A DNA stretch of 64,000 nt, taken from assembly GCF_000425945.1 (NCBI RefSeq), contig NZ_AUEK01000011.1:229085-293084 (forward strand), written 5' to 3'. Below the pieces are notes generated by a model. That model made no database searches and was not told the DNA's origin. It saw nothing but the letters and a program-made list of their open reading frames with translations. The position numbers and the translations under genes were made by a program. The stretch is from Candidatus Solirubrobacter pratensis (lineage in GTDB: Bacteria; Actinomycetota; Thermoleophilia; Solirubrobacterales; Solirubrobacteraceae). Shown in pieces: positions 45,864 through 54,158 of this stretch. Every line of letters begins with the position of its first letter. The first letter of the stretch is position 1.

Positions 45864-45894
45864 AGGCCCATTCGGGCTATGGAGGAGAGACCGC

Positions 45895-46947
45895 TTGAAG
45901 GTGACGATCGCAGAGGTTGCGAGCCGTGCGGGCGTAGGCGTCGCGACGGTGTCGCGGGTCCTGAACGGTTCACCGGCCGTGTCCGAGACGACCCGCCGCA
46001 GGGTGCGCGCGGTGATCGACGAGCTCGGATACGAGCCCAGCGCGGCGGCCCGGGCGCTTTCGACCGGCCGCACCCGCACCGTCGGGGTCGTCACTCCCTT
46101 CTTCACCCAGCCCTCGGCCGTCGAGCGCCTGCGTGGCGTCTCGCGCGCGATCTCCGAGGGCGGCTACCAGCTCATCCTGTTCGACCTCGCCCAGCCCGAC
46201 CGCTTCGCCCGGCTGCCGGTCGGCGGCAGGATCGACGGCCTGCTGTGCGTCTCGATGTGCCCGTCGGAGTCCGACCTCGCGCGCCTGCGCACGGCGGGCA
46301 TCGCCGTCGCGCTGGTCGACTTCGAGCACCCTGAGCTGCCGAGCGTCGCGATCGACGACACGGCCGGCGGCCGGCTCGCCGTCGAGCACCTGCTCGAGCT
46401 CGGCCACCGCCGGATCGCGTTCGTCGGCGACGACGAGGAGAGCCCGTGGGCCTTCCAGTCGAGTGCCCGCCGCCGCGTCGGCGCGGCCGCCGCGGTCGCC
46501 GAGGCGGGCGGGCGGCTGATCGTCCGCCGCGGCCCGCACGACCGCGAGCACGCCCGCTCGCTGGCCGCGCGCCTGCTGGCGCTCGACGATCCGCCGACGG
46601 CGATCTTCGCCGGGTCCGACCTGCAGGCCGTCGGCGTGCTCGAGGCCGCCGACGCGGCCTCGGTGGACGTCCCAGGAGATCTTTCGGTGATCGGCTTCGA
46701 CGACGTCGACCTCGCACGGTACGTGGGCTTGACGACCGTCGCACAGCCGTTGGAGAGCAGCGGCGCGCAAGGCGCACGGCTGCTCATGGAGGCGATGGGC
46801 GGCGCACCGCGCCGCACCTGCCGCCTCGATCTACGCCTTGTAAGGCGTTCAACCACCGCGTCCCGGGGTAAGAGTCCGGGCACGCGTAACCAGATGGCGG
46901 CGGCAGGAAGCCGCCGCGGTTTCATAGCCAGGATGGCATCGGCGTAA
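45895..46947 (+). CDS. LacI-family transcriptional repressor
   Basis: A 350-residue regulator. Helix-turn-helix KVTIAEVASRAGVGVATVSR and hinge RVLNGSPAVSETTRRRVRAV at the N-terminus; RTVGVVTPFFTQP starts the periplasmic-binding-like sugar domain. LSVIGFDDVDLARYVGLTTV and QPLESSGAQGARLL are late family landmarks. TTG at 45895 is supported by GGAGGAGAG (45881-45889) and 5 bases of spacing. The expected end is near VRRSTT; a 30-residue basic extension follows and its codons form a hairpin. It should repress the sugar importer and perhaps the divergent glucosidase. Confidence 0.93.
   Translation: MKVTIAEVASRAGVGVATVSRVLNGSPAVSETTRRRVRAVIDELGYEPSAAARALSTGRTRTVGVVTPFFTQPSAVERLRGVSRAISEGGYQLILFDLAQPDRFARLPVGGRIDGLLCVSMCPSESDLARLRTAGIAVALVDFEHPELPSVAIDDTAGGRLAVEHLLELGHRRIAFVGDDEESPWAFQSSARRRVGAAAAVAEAGGRLIVRRGPHDREHARSLAARLLALDDPPTAIFAGSDLQAVGVLEAADAASVDVPGDLSVIGFDDVDLARYVGLTTVAQPLESSGAQGARLLMEAMGGAPRRTCRLDLRLVRRSTTASRGKSPGTRNQMAAAGSRRGFIARMASA
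46897..46917 (+). terminator. Hairpin inside the lacI tail, before the importer genes
   Basis: GCGGCGGC (46897-46904) and GCCGCCGC (46910-46917) with loop AGGAA, followed by GGTTTCAT. It could partly terminate transcription so that lacI is made less than or separately from the binding protein, or stabilise the downstream message. Confidence 0.45.
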
Positions 46948-46965
46948 ACGGACGAGGGGGAGCTC

Positions 46966-48294
46966 GTGTCCAGACGTCTTGCAGCAGTTCTCGCCGCAGC
47001 CCTGATGGGCGGCGGCATCGTCGCCGCATGTGGCAGCGACAACAACTCAACTGGAGGAGGAGGAGGCGGCGGCGGCGGAGGCGGCGGCGGTGGCCAAACC
47101 GCCAAGATCGAGGGCGCGAAGGCGATCGACGTCAACTCGATGAACGGCGCCAAGGGCAACGTGACCCTCTGCATGGGCAAGGACACGTCCGGCGACAAGA
47201 CCGCCCTCGTGAAGCAGTTCAACGCCCAGAACCCGGGCATCACCGCCAAGCTGCTCGAGTTCTCGACCTCGGCCGACGAGCAACGGGCGCAGTTCGTGCA
47301 GCGCCAGGAGGCCAAGTCGGGCGAATGCGACGTCTTCTACTCGGACGTCATCTGGACGGCGGAGTTCGCGTCGCAGAAGTGGCTGTACGACATGACGCCG
47401 TACCTGCAGAGCAAGAAGTCGGAGCTGATCCCGGCGACGCTGAAGACCGTCGACTACGCCGGCAAGCTGTGGGGCGTCCCGCAGCAGACCGACGCCGCGT
47501 TCCTCTACTACCGCGACGATCAGGTCAAGACGCCGCCGACGACCTGGCAGCAGGTCTACCAGGAGGCCAAGGCCAACGACGGCATCGTCTATCAGGGCGC
47601 GCCGTATGAGGGCCTGACCTGCGACTTCCTCGAGCTCGCGTTCGCGGCGGGCGGCAAGGTGCTCTCCGACGACGGCAAGAAGTCCGAGATCAACTCGCCG
47701 GCCAACGTCAAGGCGCTGCAGTTCATGGTCGACGGCGTCAAGGGCGGAATCGCCGCCAACGGCGTCACGACCTACATGGAGGAGGAGTCGCGCCGCTACT
47801 TCGAGAGCGGCAAGGCGACGTTCATGCGCAACTGGCCCTACGCCTACAGCCTCGGGGAGAAGAAGGGCACCAAGGTCGCGGGCAAGTTCAAGGTCATGCC
47901 GTTCCCGCAGTTCGAGGGCGCCGGCAAGGCGGCCATCCTCGGTGGCCACAACTTCGTCATCTCGGCGTACTCCAAGAACCCTGGCGCGGCGCTGAAGCTG
48001 ACCGACTTCTTCATCTCCCCCAAGGTGCAGAAGACCGAGTTCACGGACTACTCGCTCGCACCGACGCTGGCGTCGGTCTACGACGACCCGGCCGTCCAGA
48101 AGAAGTACGCGTTCGCGTCCGAGCTCAAGCAGTCGGTGGCGCAGGCGCAGGCCCGGCCGGTCTCGCCGGTGTATCCGCAGATCTCGCAGGCGATCTACAA
48201 CAACGTCAACGCGGCGCTGTCCGGCAAGGTCTCGCCCGCTGACGCGATGAAGGCCGCCGACGGGCAGATCAACAAGGCGTTGGCGACCTTCTAA
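46966..48294 (+). CDS. Sugar-binding lipoprotein of an ABC importer (family 1 SBP)
   Basis: A 442-residue extracellular binding protein. The lipoprotein signal ends in GIVAAC with Cys22 as the lipidated residue. After it comes a run of 14 glycines (47053-47094) as a flexible tether. The mature part has VTLCMGKDTSGDKTALVKQF, VFYSDVIWTAEFA, AFLYYRDDQ and ATFMRNWPYAYSL, the layout of maltose/trehalose-type binding proteins (ThuE/LpqY-like). GTG at 46966 is preceded by GAGGGGGAG. Alpha-glucoside uptake is inferred from the adjacent glucosidase. Confidence 0.92.
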   Translation: MSRRLAAVLAAALMGGGIVAACGSDNNSTGGGGGGGGGGGGGGQTAKIEGAKAIDVNSMNGAKGNVTLCMGKDTSGDKTALVKQFNAQNPGITAKLLEFSTSADEQRAQFVQRQEAKSGECDVFYSDVIWTAEFASQKWLYDMTPYLQSKKSELIPATLKTVDYAGKLWGVPQQTDAAFLYYRDDQVKTPPTTWQQVYQEAKANDGIVYQGAPYEGLTCDFLELAFAAGGKVLSDDGKKSEINSPANVKALQFMVDGVKGGIAANGVTTYMEEESRRYFESGKATFMRNWPYAYSLGEKKGTKVAGKFKVMPFPQFEGAGKAAILGGHNFVISAYSKNPGAALKLTDFFISPKVQKTEFTDYSLAPTLASVYDDPAVQKKYAFASELKQSVAQAQARPVSPVYPQISQAIYNNVNAALSGKVSPADAMKAADGQINKALATF

Positions 48295-48298
48295 CGCT

Positions 48299-49225
48299 AT
48301 GGCCGCGGCCCCTGCAACAGCCGGTTCCGTACCGGCGCGGCGGCGCTCCCGGGGCATCCCGGAGCGCCGCCTGGCCACGCTGATGGTGGCGCCCAGCATG
48401 GCGCTGATCGCCCTGGTGGCGCTCTACCCGGTCATCTACGGCGTCTGGGTGTCCCTGCATCAGTACAGCCTCATCACGGCCGGTCTGTCGCGCTGGGCGT
48501 CGCCGGCCGGCCTCGGCAACTACAAGGAAGCGCTCACGAGCTCGGAGTTCTGGGACGCCACGCGCGTGACGGTGATCTTCACCGTCGCGTCCGTGTTCCT
48601 GGAGACGATCATCGGGCTCGGGATGGCGATGGCCATGAAGGAGGCCTTCAAGGGCCAGGGGGTGCTGCGCACGGTCGTCCTCGTGCCGTGGGCGGTCCTG
48701 ACGGTCGTCACCGCGATCATGTGGAAGACGATCTTCGACCCCAACCTGGGCTTCGTGAACACGCTGCTGGGCGGCAGCACCGTCTGGCTCGGGCAGGAGC
48801 CGCAGGCGCTGATCGTCATGATCCTCGCCGACACGTGGAAGACGGCGCCGTTCATGGCGCTGCTGCTGCTCGCGGGATTGCAGGTGATCCCGTCGGACAT
48901 CTACGAGGCGGCAAAGGTCGACGGGGCGACGGCGTGGCAGCGCTTCGTGCGCATCACGCTGCCGCTGCTGACCCCGGCGCTGCTCGTGGCCCTGATCTTC
49001 CGCACGATGGACGCGCTCAGGGCGTTCGACCTACCGAAGGTGCTGACCAACGGCGCCAACGGCACCACCACGCTGTCGCTGCTCGCACAGCGAACATTCC
49101 AGGAGAACCGGCTCTACGGACCCGGTTCGGCGATAGCCATCTTGACCTTCATCCTGGTCATGATCGTCGCCTTCCTGTACATCCGCCTCGTCGGCGGCAA
49201 CCTGCGCGGGATGACGGAGGAGTAG
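48299..49225 (+). CDS. Sugar ABC transporter permease, MalF type
   Basis: A 308-residue permease with six helices. The EAA coupling loop is EAAKVDGATAWQRFVRITLPLLTP near residue 202. The first helix and YPVIYGVWVSLHQYSL are typical of MalF/ThuF subunits. It starts 4 bases after the binding-protein stop and ends 3 bases before the second permease. It forms the channel with the MalG-type subunit. Confidence 0.94.
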   Translation: MAAAPATAGSVPARRRSRGIPERRLATLMVAPSMALIALVALYPVIYGVWVSLHQYSLITAGLSRWASPAGLGNYKEALTSSEFWDATRVTVIFTVASVFLETIIGLGMAMAMKEAFKGQGVLRTVVLVPWAVLTVVTAIMWKTIFDPNLGFVNTLLGGSTVWLGQEPQALIVMILADTWKTAPFMALLLLAGLQVIPSDIYEAAKVDGATAWQRFVRITLPLLTPALLVALIFRTMDALRAFDLPKVLTNGANGTTTLSLLAQRTFQENRLYGPGSAIAILTFILVMIVAFLYIRLVGGNLRGMTEE

Positions 49226-49228
49226 GAG

Positions 49229-50119
49229 ATGGCTGCCACCACCGTCCCGCAGGCCACCACGGCGGACACGACCGCCACGCGCAAGCAGGCCGTGAAGGGC
49301 CCCAGCACACCCTGGTGGCTGTGGGTATGCGTGTTCGGGATCGTCGTGTTCTGCCTGCTGCCGTTCTACTGGCTGGTCAACATCAGCCTCAAGACGGGCC
49401 CGGACCTGTCCTCGTCGGACCTCATCCCGCCGCACCCGTCGCTCGACAACTACACGTCGATCTTCCAGAACTCGAGCTTCACACGCGCGCTGGCAAACAG
49501 CGCGATCGTGAGCCTCACGACCACGTTCATCGGCGTGATCGTGGGCTCGTTCGCCGCCTACGCGCTCGCGCGGCTGCGGATGAACGGGAAGTTCCTGCTG
49601 CTCGGCATCGTGCTCTCGATCACGACGTTCCCGCAGATCGCGATCGCCGCGCCGCTGTTCCGGCTGTGGTCGAACATCGGCCTCTACAACACGCTGATCG
49701 GCCTGATCATCCCGTATCTGACGTTCGCGCTGCCGCTCTCGATCTACATCCTCGTCAGCTTCTTCCGCGAGATCCCGAAGGACCTCGAGGAGGCGGCGCT
49801 CGTCGACGGCGCGACGAACTTCGAGGCGTTCCGCAAGGTCGTGGTGCCGCTCGCGGCGCCCGGCCTGGCGACGACCGCGATCCTGACGTTCATCGCGGCG
49901 TGGAACGAGTTCCTGCTCGCCACCACGCTGACGTCGTCGACGACGGCGCGCACCGTGCCGGTCGCGATCTCGCAGTTCACCGGCTCCTCGGAGTTCGAGG
50001 TGCCGCTGGGCACGCAGTCCGCGGCGTCGGTCGTGATCTCGATCCCGCTGATCATCCTGGTCCTGCTCTTCCAGAAGCGGATCGTCGCCGGCCTCACCGC
50101 CGGCGCGGTCAAGGGCTGA
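49229..50119 (+). CDS. Sugar ABC transporter permease, MalG type
   Basis: A 296-residue six-helix permease. The EAA loop is EAALVDGATNFEAFRKVVVPLAAP near residue 187. FAAYALARLRMNGKFLLL and AAWNEFLLATTL are MalG landmarks. GGAG precedes the ATG. No ATPase gene follows; a strong hairpin terminates the operon. Actinobacterial sugar importers often share a distant MsiK ATPase, which would fit. Confidence 0.94.
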   Translation: MAATTVPQATTADTTATRKQAVKGPSTPWWLWVCVFGIVVFCLLPFYWLVNISLKTGPDLSSSDLIPPHPSLDNYTSIFQNSSFTRALANSAIVSLTTTFIGVIVGSFAAYALARLRMNGKFLLLGIVLSITTFPQIAIAAPLFRLWSNIGLYNTLIGLIIPYLTFALPLSIYILVSFFREIPKDLEEAALVDGATNFEAFRKVVVPLAAPGLATTAILTFIAAWNEFLLATTLTSSTTARTVPVAISQFTGSSEFEVPLGTQSAASVVISIPLIILVLLFQKRIVAGLTAGAVKG

Positions 50120-50132
50120 GCAGGACGCCCTC

Positions 50133-50175
50133 GCCGGGCGCAGGACGAGGCCTGGGGCCTCGTCCTCCGCCCGGC
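50133..50175 (+). terminator. Long-stem terminator after the sugar importer operon
   Basis: GCCGGGCG (50133-50140) pairs with CGCCCGGC (50168-50175). AGGACGAGGCC (50142-50152) pairs with GGCCTCGTCCT (50156-50166), loop TGG, with one C-C mismatch between the two helices. This 19-bp stem has no T-run. The rest of the 50120-50278 gap contains TAGGGT (50265-50270), a possible -10 for the next gene. Confidence 0.8.
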
Positions 50176-50278
50176 CGTCGGCGTCGGCGAACGAGCGCGG
50201 GTGGAACCGCGAGATGGCGCGCCGCCGCCACCATGCCGGTCCTGACATCGGCGGCGTTCTCACATAGGGTCTTGGGGG

Positions 50279-50575
50279 ATGATGCGCCAGGCAGCAGCTC
50301 CGCTCGCCCTGCTCGTGGCGGGGATCGTGGTCCTGATCGCGGGCGGCGGGTCGACGGCCACGCAGGCGGCCGCGTTCGCGCTGATCGGGGTGGCGTGCGT
50401 CGTCGCGGTCTCGCTGACGTTCCTGGCGATCGGCCGCGCCGAGGACCGCGAGCGCGAAGAGGCGATGCGCGCGCGTCACAGCGAGCCCGAGCCGCCCCCT
50501 CCCCCGCCCGAGCCGCCGGACCACGACCAGGCGCGGCGCCGCCGGCGGCCGCTTCCGCCGCGGCGGCCGGGCTAG
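50279..50575 (+). CDS. Small two-helix membrane protein with Pro-rich tail
   Basis: A 98-residue protein with two hydrophobic helices (about 6-24 and 29-51), a charged stretch (RAEDREREEAMRARHSEPE) and a Pro/Arg tail. I recognise no family. TAGGGT lies 8 bases before the ATG, suggesting a leaderless transcript. The end overlaps the convergent thioesterase gene by 4 bases. Coding status rests on the hydrophobic pattern and promoter-like hexamer. Confidence 0.6.
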   Translation: MMRQAAAPLALLVAGIVVLIAGGGSTATQAAAFALIGVACVVAVSLTFLAIGRAEDREREEAMRARHSEPEPPPPPPEPPDHDQARRRRRPLPPRRPG

Positions 50576-51081
50576 CCCAGGATCAGGCAGCTCGTCGACG
50601 CGTGCGCGAACAGCGTGCCGTCGGCCTCGCCGAACAGGCGTCCCTCGGCCGTCGCGAGCCGGCGCCCCGAATGCACGACGCGGCTCTCGGCGAGCACGCG
50701 GCCGGACGTCGACGACAGCGCGCGCACGTAGCGGACCTGGAGATCGGAGGTCGCGTAGCCGACGCCCGCGTCGAGCGTCGTGTGCACGGCGCAGCCCAGC
50801 GACGAGTCGAGGATCGTCGCCGCCACGCCTCCGTGGACGGAACCGATCGGGTTGTACATCCACTCCGCCGGCTCGAGCGCGAACACGACGTGCCCGCGGT
50901 CCACGTGGGTGATCGACATGCCGAGCAGCTCCGCGATCGGCGGCGGCGGGAGCTCGCCCGCGGCGACCATGCGGATCGCATCGAGTCCGGGAAGGTCGCG
51001 GACGGCGGTCGCGGTGGCGAGCGGGTCCGACCAAGTGAAGGTTCGGGTCCGCTCCCCCGCGTCAGTAATCGGTTGCGTCAC
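50572..51081 (-). CDS. PaaI-type hotdog thioesterase
   Basis: A 169-residue hotdog-fold enzyme. NPIGSVHGGVAATILDSSLGCAVHT near residue 80 contains the catalytic-helix motif HGGxxxxxxD of PaaI thioesterases, which hydrolyse aryl or acyl-CoA esters. An extra 40-residue head precedes the domain. The GTG start lies at the centre of a 17-base palindrome, and TAAGAT (51089-51094) is 7 bases upstream, so the message is probably leaderless. Confidence 0.88.
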   Translation of the reverse strand: MTQPITDAGERTRTFTWSDPLATATAVRDLPGLDAIRMVAAGELPPPPIAELLGMSITHVDRGHVVFALEPAEWMYNPIGSVHGGVAATILDSSLGCAVHTTLDAGVGYATSDLQVRYVRALSSTSGRVLAESRVVHSGRRLATAEGRLFGEADGTLFAHASTSCLILG

Positions 51082-51087
51082 GCAACC
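51071..51087. promoter_or_regulatory. Perfect palindrome across the thioesterase start codon
   Basis: GGTTGCGT (51071-51078), C, ACGCAACC (51080-51087). It covers the GTG start at 51081-51079 and lies 1 base from the -10-like TAAGAT. It could be an operator placed at the transcription start. Confidence 0.45.
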
Positions 51088-51130
51088 GATCTTACGGCGA
51101 CTACGGCGCGTCGTGTCGTCTCCGGCAGCG

Positions 51131-52015
51131 TCAGCGCGAGCGCGATGCCAGCACCAGCAGCGGCAGCTGGAGTGCCATCGAGCCGACGAGCACGCGGCGG
51201 CGGCCGATCCGGTCGACCATCCGGCCGCCGACGAGCGTGCCGAGGGCGCCGGCCACGAGCATCGCCGTCAACGCGCCGTTGCCGGCCGCGTCCGACGTGC
51301 CGAAGTGGTGGATGAACCACACCGGCACGAACGACTGCAGCCCGAAGTAGACGCCGGAGCGGACCGACACGGCGGCGGTCAGACGGCCGAACGCGCCCCA
51401 TTCGTCGCGACCCTGCGCGAGCTGCTCACGGCCGCGGCGCGCGACCTCGGCCGTGCGGCTGCGCAGGTGGGGCACCTCGAGCGCGAGGATCAGCGCGGCG
51501 AGCGCCGGGAGGATGGCGACGACCAGCGTCCCGTGCAGGCCGAGCGCGAGGACGGCCGGCGTGACCAGGATCGGAGCGAGCGCGAAGCCGGCGTTGCCGC
51601 CGACCGAGAACAGGCTCATGCCCGTGCCGCGCCGGGGGCCCGACGCGTAGTTCGCGTAGCGCGCGCCCTCCGGGTGGAACGCCGCGACGCCGAGGCCGCC
51701 GACGCCGACCGCGACGGTCGTGAGCGCGAAGCTCGTCGCGAGGCCCGTGCCCGCGATGCCGGCCGCGGCGAGCGCGACGCCCACCGGCATCAGCCACCAC
51801 AGCGAAAGGCGGTCGCTGACCGCGCCGAACAGCGGCTGGACGATCGATGAGCCGACGGTGACCGCCAGCAGCAGGACGCCGGCCGCGCCGTAGGAGTAGC
51901 CGCGCTCGGAGATCAGGAACGGGATCAGCGCCGGGATCGAGCCCTGGCAGAGGTCCGCGGCCGCGTGCCCGGACGCCAGCGCGGCGAGCCCGCGGCGATC
52001 GAGCGCGGAGCTCAC
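51131..52015 (-). CDS. Truncated fosmidomycin-resistance-like MFS transporter
   Basis: 294 residues, about eight membrane helices. SGHAAADLCQGSIPALIPFL and GVAAFHPEGARYANY with the HPEG motif identify the Fsr family, normally about 400 residues and 12 helices. The frame stops after SMALQLPLLVLASRSR, where helix 9 should begin. In the next frame the DNA continues as AGIALALTLPETTRRAV, resembling the end of a transporter. An internal deletion of roughly 100 codons with frame loss would explain this. It is probably a non-functional allele, or an assembly artefact. TetR control is likely. Confidence 0.75.
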   Translation of the reverse strand: MSSALDRRGLAALASGHAAADLCQGSIPALIPFLISERGYSYGAAGVLLLAVTVGSSIVQPLFGAVSDRLSLWWLMPVGVALAAAGIAGTGLATSFALTTVAVGVGGLGVAAFHPEGARYANYASGPRRGTGMSLFSVGGNAGFALAPILVTPAVLALGLHGTLVVAILPALAALILALEVPHLRSRTAEVARRGREQLAQGRDEWGAFGRLTAAVSVRSGVYFGLQSFVPVWFIHHFGTSDAAGNGALTAMLVAGALGTLVGGRMVDRIGRRRVLVGSMALQLPLLVLASRSR

Positions 52016-52020
52016 GGGCG

Positions 52021-52066
52021 GCGACCGCCGCCTGCGGTCGCTTCGAGCATCGCTTCCGGGATGCTC
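52021..52066 (-). promoter_or_regulatory. Two hairpins between tetR and the truncated MFS gene
   Basis: GCGACCGC (52021-52028) with GCGGTCGC (52034-52041), and GAGCATC (52045-52051) with GATGCTC (52060-52066). They fill the 49-base gap and could act as an attenuator or processing site between the two genes. Confidence 0.4.
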
Positions 52067-52631
52067 ACGTCGTGATCCCGTCCAGCGCGAGCTGCAGGAC
52101 TCCGCGGCGGGCGCGCTCCGGCGGCCAGCCGTGCCCGCGGCGCAGGTGGCGGTACGTGTGGCTGACGAGGTTGAAGAGGATCGTGGCGGTCTCGCCGGGG
52201 TCCTGGACCCCGCGCAGCGTCCCGTCGGCGGCGCCGTCGCGCAGGATCCGCTCGACCGGCTCGGTGAAGACGCTGCGGGTCAGCACCGCGTCGCCTTCGT
52301 CGTGGAAGATGCCCCGGCGGGTGGACTCCCCGAGCGCGGCGAGCAGCTCGACGTTCGCGTCGCAGACGTCGCAGAGCGCGTCGAGCGCCTGCTCGAGGCG
52401 CTCGCGGGCCGTGCCGGGGCCGGTGAGGGCGGGCCACATGGCGCGTCGGTAGTCGGTCTCGAGCGCATGCGCGAGGCCCGCAAGGACCGCCTCGCGGGTG
52501 ACGCCGCGGCGGTGCAGCGTCATCCGCGAGAGCCCGGCCTCGCCGGCGATCCGCTCGAGCGTCGCCTCGCGCCAGCCGTGGCGCTCGATCGCTTGGCGGG
52601 CGGCGGCGAGGATGTGCGGGTCGGTGGCCAT
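52065..52631 (-). CDS. TetR-family regulator of the truncated MFS gene
   Basis: A 188-residue regulator. Helix-turn-helix AAARQAIERHGWREATLERIA and GLSRMTLHRRGVTREAVL; the turn has HRRG in place of the usual YYHF. The C-terminal domain is all-helical. I start at the ATG at 52631, since a perfect 20-base dyad lies immediately upstream; a longer frame to 52754 runs through it. It is followed by the MFS gene on the same strand, so it probably represses both. Confidence 0.87.
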   Translation of the reverse strand: MATDPHILAAARQAIERHGWREATLERIAGEAGLSRMTLHRRGVTREAVLAGLAHALETDYRRAMWPALTGPGTARERLEQALDALCDVCDANVELLAALGESTRRGIFHDEGDAVLTRSVFTEPVERILRDGAADGTLRGVQDPGETATILFNLVSHTYRHLRRGHGWPPERARRGVLQLALDGITT

Positions 52632-52633
52632 AA

Positions 52634-52653
52634 CTGTTACACGAGCGTAACAG
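52634..52653. promoter_or_regulatory. Operator of the TetR gene
   Basis: CTGTTAC (52634-52640) and GTAACAG (52647-52653) are perfect 7-base arms 6 bases apart, beginning 2 bases before the tetR start. Autoregulation is the simplest reading. The remaining gap up to 52765 contains nothing I can support. Confidence 0.65.
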
Positions 52654-52765
52654 CCGGGGAACAACGGCGGCGGCCGCGACGTCGAGAAGGGCATGTTCCG
52701 ATTTCGCCCCACCGTCCGGCAGCTCCCGTCGCCGAAGTCACCGAAGAAGCCCAACCCGGATCAGG

Positions 52766-53461
52766 TCACGGTCCCCCGCCCGCTGACGTGATCACTTGAC
52801 CGGTCACCCACGCGGCGTCCTCCGAGCACAGGAAGGCGATCAGGCGCGCGGCGTCCTCCGGTTGACCCCAGCGGCCGAACGGCTGGCGCTCGAGCACCCA
52901 CTCGCGGATCTCCCGCGTCGGCCAGCCCGTGTCCGTGGCGCCCGGGTCGACGGTGTTGACCGTGATGCGCTTCGGCGCAACGGCGGCCGCGAGGCTCGGC
53001 GTGAGCTGGTGCAGGGCGCCCTTGCCCGCGATGTAGGGCAGCTCGCCGGGCATCGGCCCGCGGTGCTGACCGGAGGTCATCATCACGATCCGCCCGCCCG
53101 GGCGGCCGTCGTGGCGCTTCTCGAAGGCCTCCACGAGCAGCAGCGACGCGCGCACGTTGACCGCCAGCGCGGCGTCGATCTCGGCGGCGTCGAGCTCGCC
53201 GAGGCCCTGGTTGACCGAGCGCGCGTGGTTGACGACCAGCACGTCGAGGTGCCCGAGCGCGTCGGCGGCCTCGGCCACGACCCGCTCCGGCGCCGCGGGG
53301 TCGATGAAGTCCGCGCGGATGTGGACCGCGCCTTCGAGCCGCGGGGCGTCCTCCTCGTGCGCGTGCAGGGCGAGCCGGTGGCCGCCGGCGGCCAGGCGAA
53401 GGGCGACGGCGTAGCCGATCCCGTTCGGGCGCCCGACGCCTGTGATCAGGGCATTTCGCAT
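52766..53461 (-). CDS. Short-chain dehydrogenase/reductase
   Basis: A 231-residue SDR. The coenzyme loop is ITGVGRPNGIGYAVAL, an unusual form with an inserted RPN. VVNHARS stands in for NNAG. Catalytic Ser lies in MMTSGQ and Tyr-x3-Lys in YIAGKGAL. PKRITVNTVDPGATDTGW follows. This resembles FabG-like and drug-resistance-associated SDRs. The substrate is unknown. No operon partner is obvious. Confidence 0.9.
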   Translation of the reverse strand: MRNALITGVGRPNGIGYAVALRLAAGGHRLALHAHEEDAPRLEGAVHIRADFIDPAAPERVVAEAADALGHLDVLVVNHARSVNQGLGELDAAEIDAALAVNVRASLLLVEAFEKRHDGRPGGRIVMMTSGQHRGPMPGELPYIAGKGALHQLTPSLAAAVAPKRITVNTVDPGATDTGWPTREIREWVLERQPFGRWGQPEDAARLIAFLCSEDAAWVTGQVITSAGGGP

Positions 53462-53501
53462 CTTCGACCGGCGGGAGACTCGCCCCCCTGCGCGATCCGC
53501 C

Positions 53502-54158
53502 TCAGAGTCCGAGCTCCGGCGCGTAGGTGCGCCGGTACTCGGTGCGGGCGGAGAGGACGCGATGCACGTAGTTGCGCGTCTCCGGGAACGGGATGTGCTC
53601 GGCGACGTTGAAGGTCTCCCCCTTGTCGGACGCCTTGCGCCACCACTCGTCCACCTTGCCCTCGCCGGCGTTGTAGGCCGCGAGGGTCAGCACGGTGTTG
53701 CCGTGGTACTTGGTCAGCAGGTAGCGCAGGTACCACGTGCCGTAGGAGATGTTGATCTGCGGCGTGGCGAGATCCTCTCGCTCGAAGCGCGTGCCGCCGG
53801 ACTTGCGCGCGATGTAGTCGGCCGTGTCCGGCATCAGCTGCATCAGGCCCTTGGCGCCGGCGTTGGACGTCTGGTCGCGGAAGTGCGACTCGGTGTAGAT
53901 GACGGCCGCGATCAACGACGGATCGACGTTCTTCTCCAGCGCCTGCTGGCGGATGATGTCCTCATGGCGCAGCGGGAGCTGGATCTCCTGCACCGCCTTG
54001 TCCACCGGGTGGACGAGGCTGAGCACGGCGACGACCGTGAGCGCGAACCCGGCGACGAGCGTCAGCCTGCGGCGCAGCACCTGGCGCCTGCGCGCTCGCG
54101 ACGGCCGACGGCGGGAACGGCCGGTCGTCGTGCGTGCGGTGGCGGTGCGCGCGCTCAT
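53502..54158 (-). CDS. Membrane-anchored lytic transglycosylase (SLT domain)
   Basis: A 218-residue protein. An Arg-rich cytoplasmic head is followed by one membrane helix (about 33-49). The SLT domain has catalytic Glu in AAVIYTESHF near residue 90, then AKGLMQLMPDTADYIA, ISYGTWYLRYLL, LTLAAYNAGEGKV and IPFPETRNYVHRV. It cleaves peptidoglycan outside the membrane. Its ATG overlaps the coaE stop by 4 bases. Placement in the rpsA-coaE operon is unusual for function but may reflect growth-linked expression. Confidence 0.93.
   Translation of the reverse strand: MSARTATARTTTGRSRRRPSRARRRQVLRRRLTLVAGFALTVVAVLSLVHPVDKAVQEIQLPLRHEDIIRQQALEKNVDPSLIAAVIYTESHFRDQTSNAGAKGLMQLMPDTADYIARKSGGTRFEREDLATPQINISYGTWYLRYLLTKYHGNTVLTLAAYNAGEGKVDEWWRKASDKGETFNVAEHIPFPETRNYVHRVLSARTEYRRTYAPELGL

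Noticed and set aside
46840..46965. A tRNA or small RNA in the region after lacI
   Set aside because: The hairpin lies inside the lacI reading frame and no cloverleaf or anticodon loop can be drawn.
50560..50590. Interpretation of the 4-base convergent overlap at 50572-50575 as a frameshifted fusion
   Set aside because: The genes are on opposite strands and both have normal ends; overlap is common in this compact genome.
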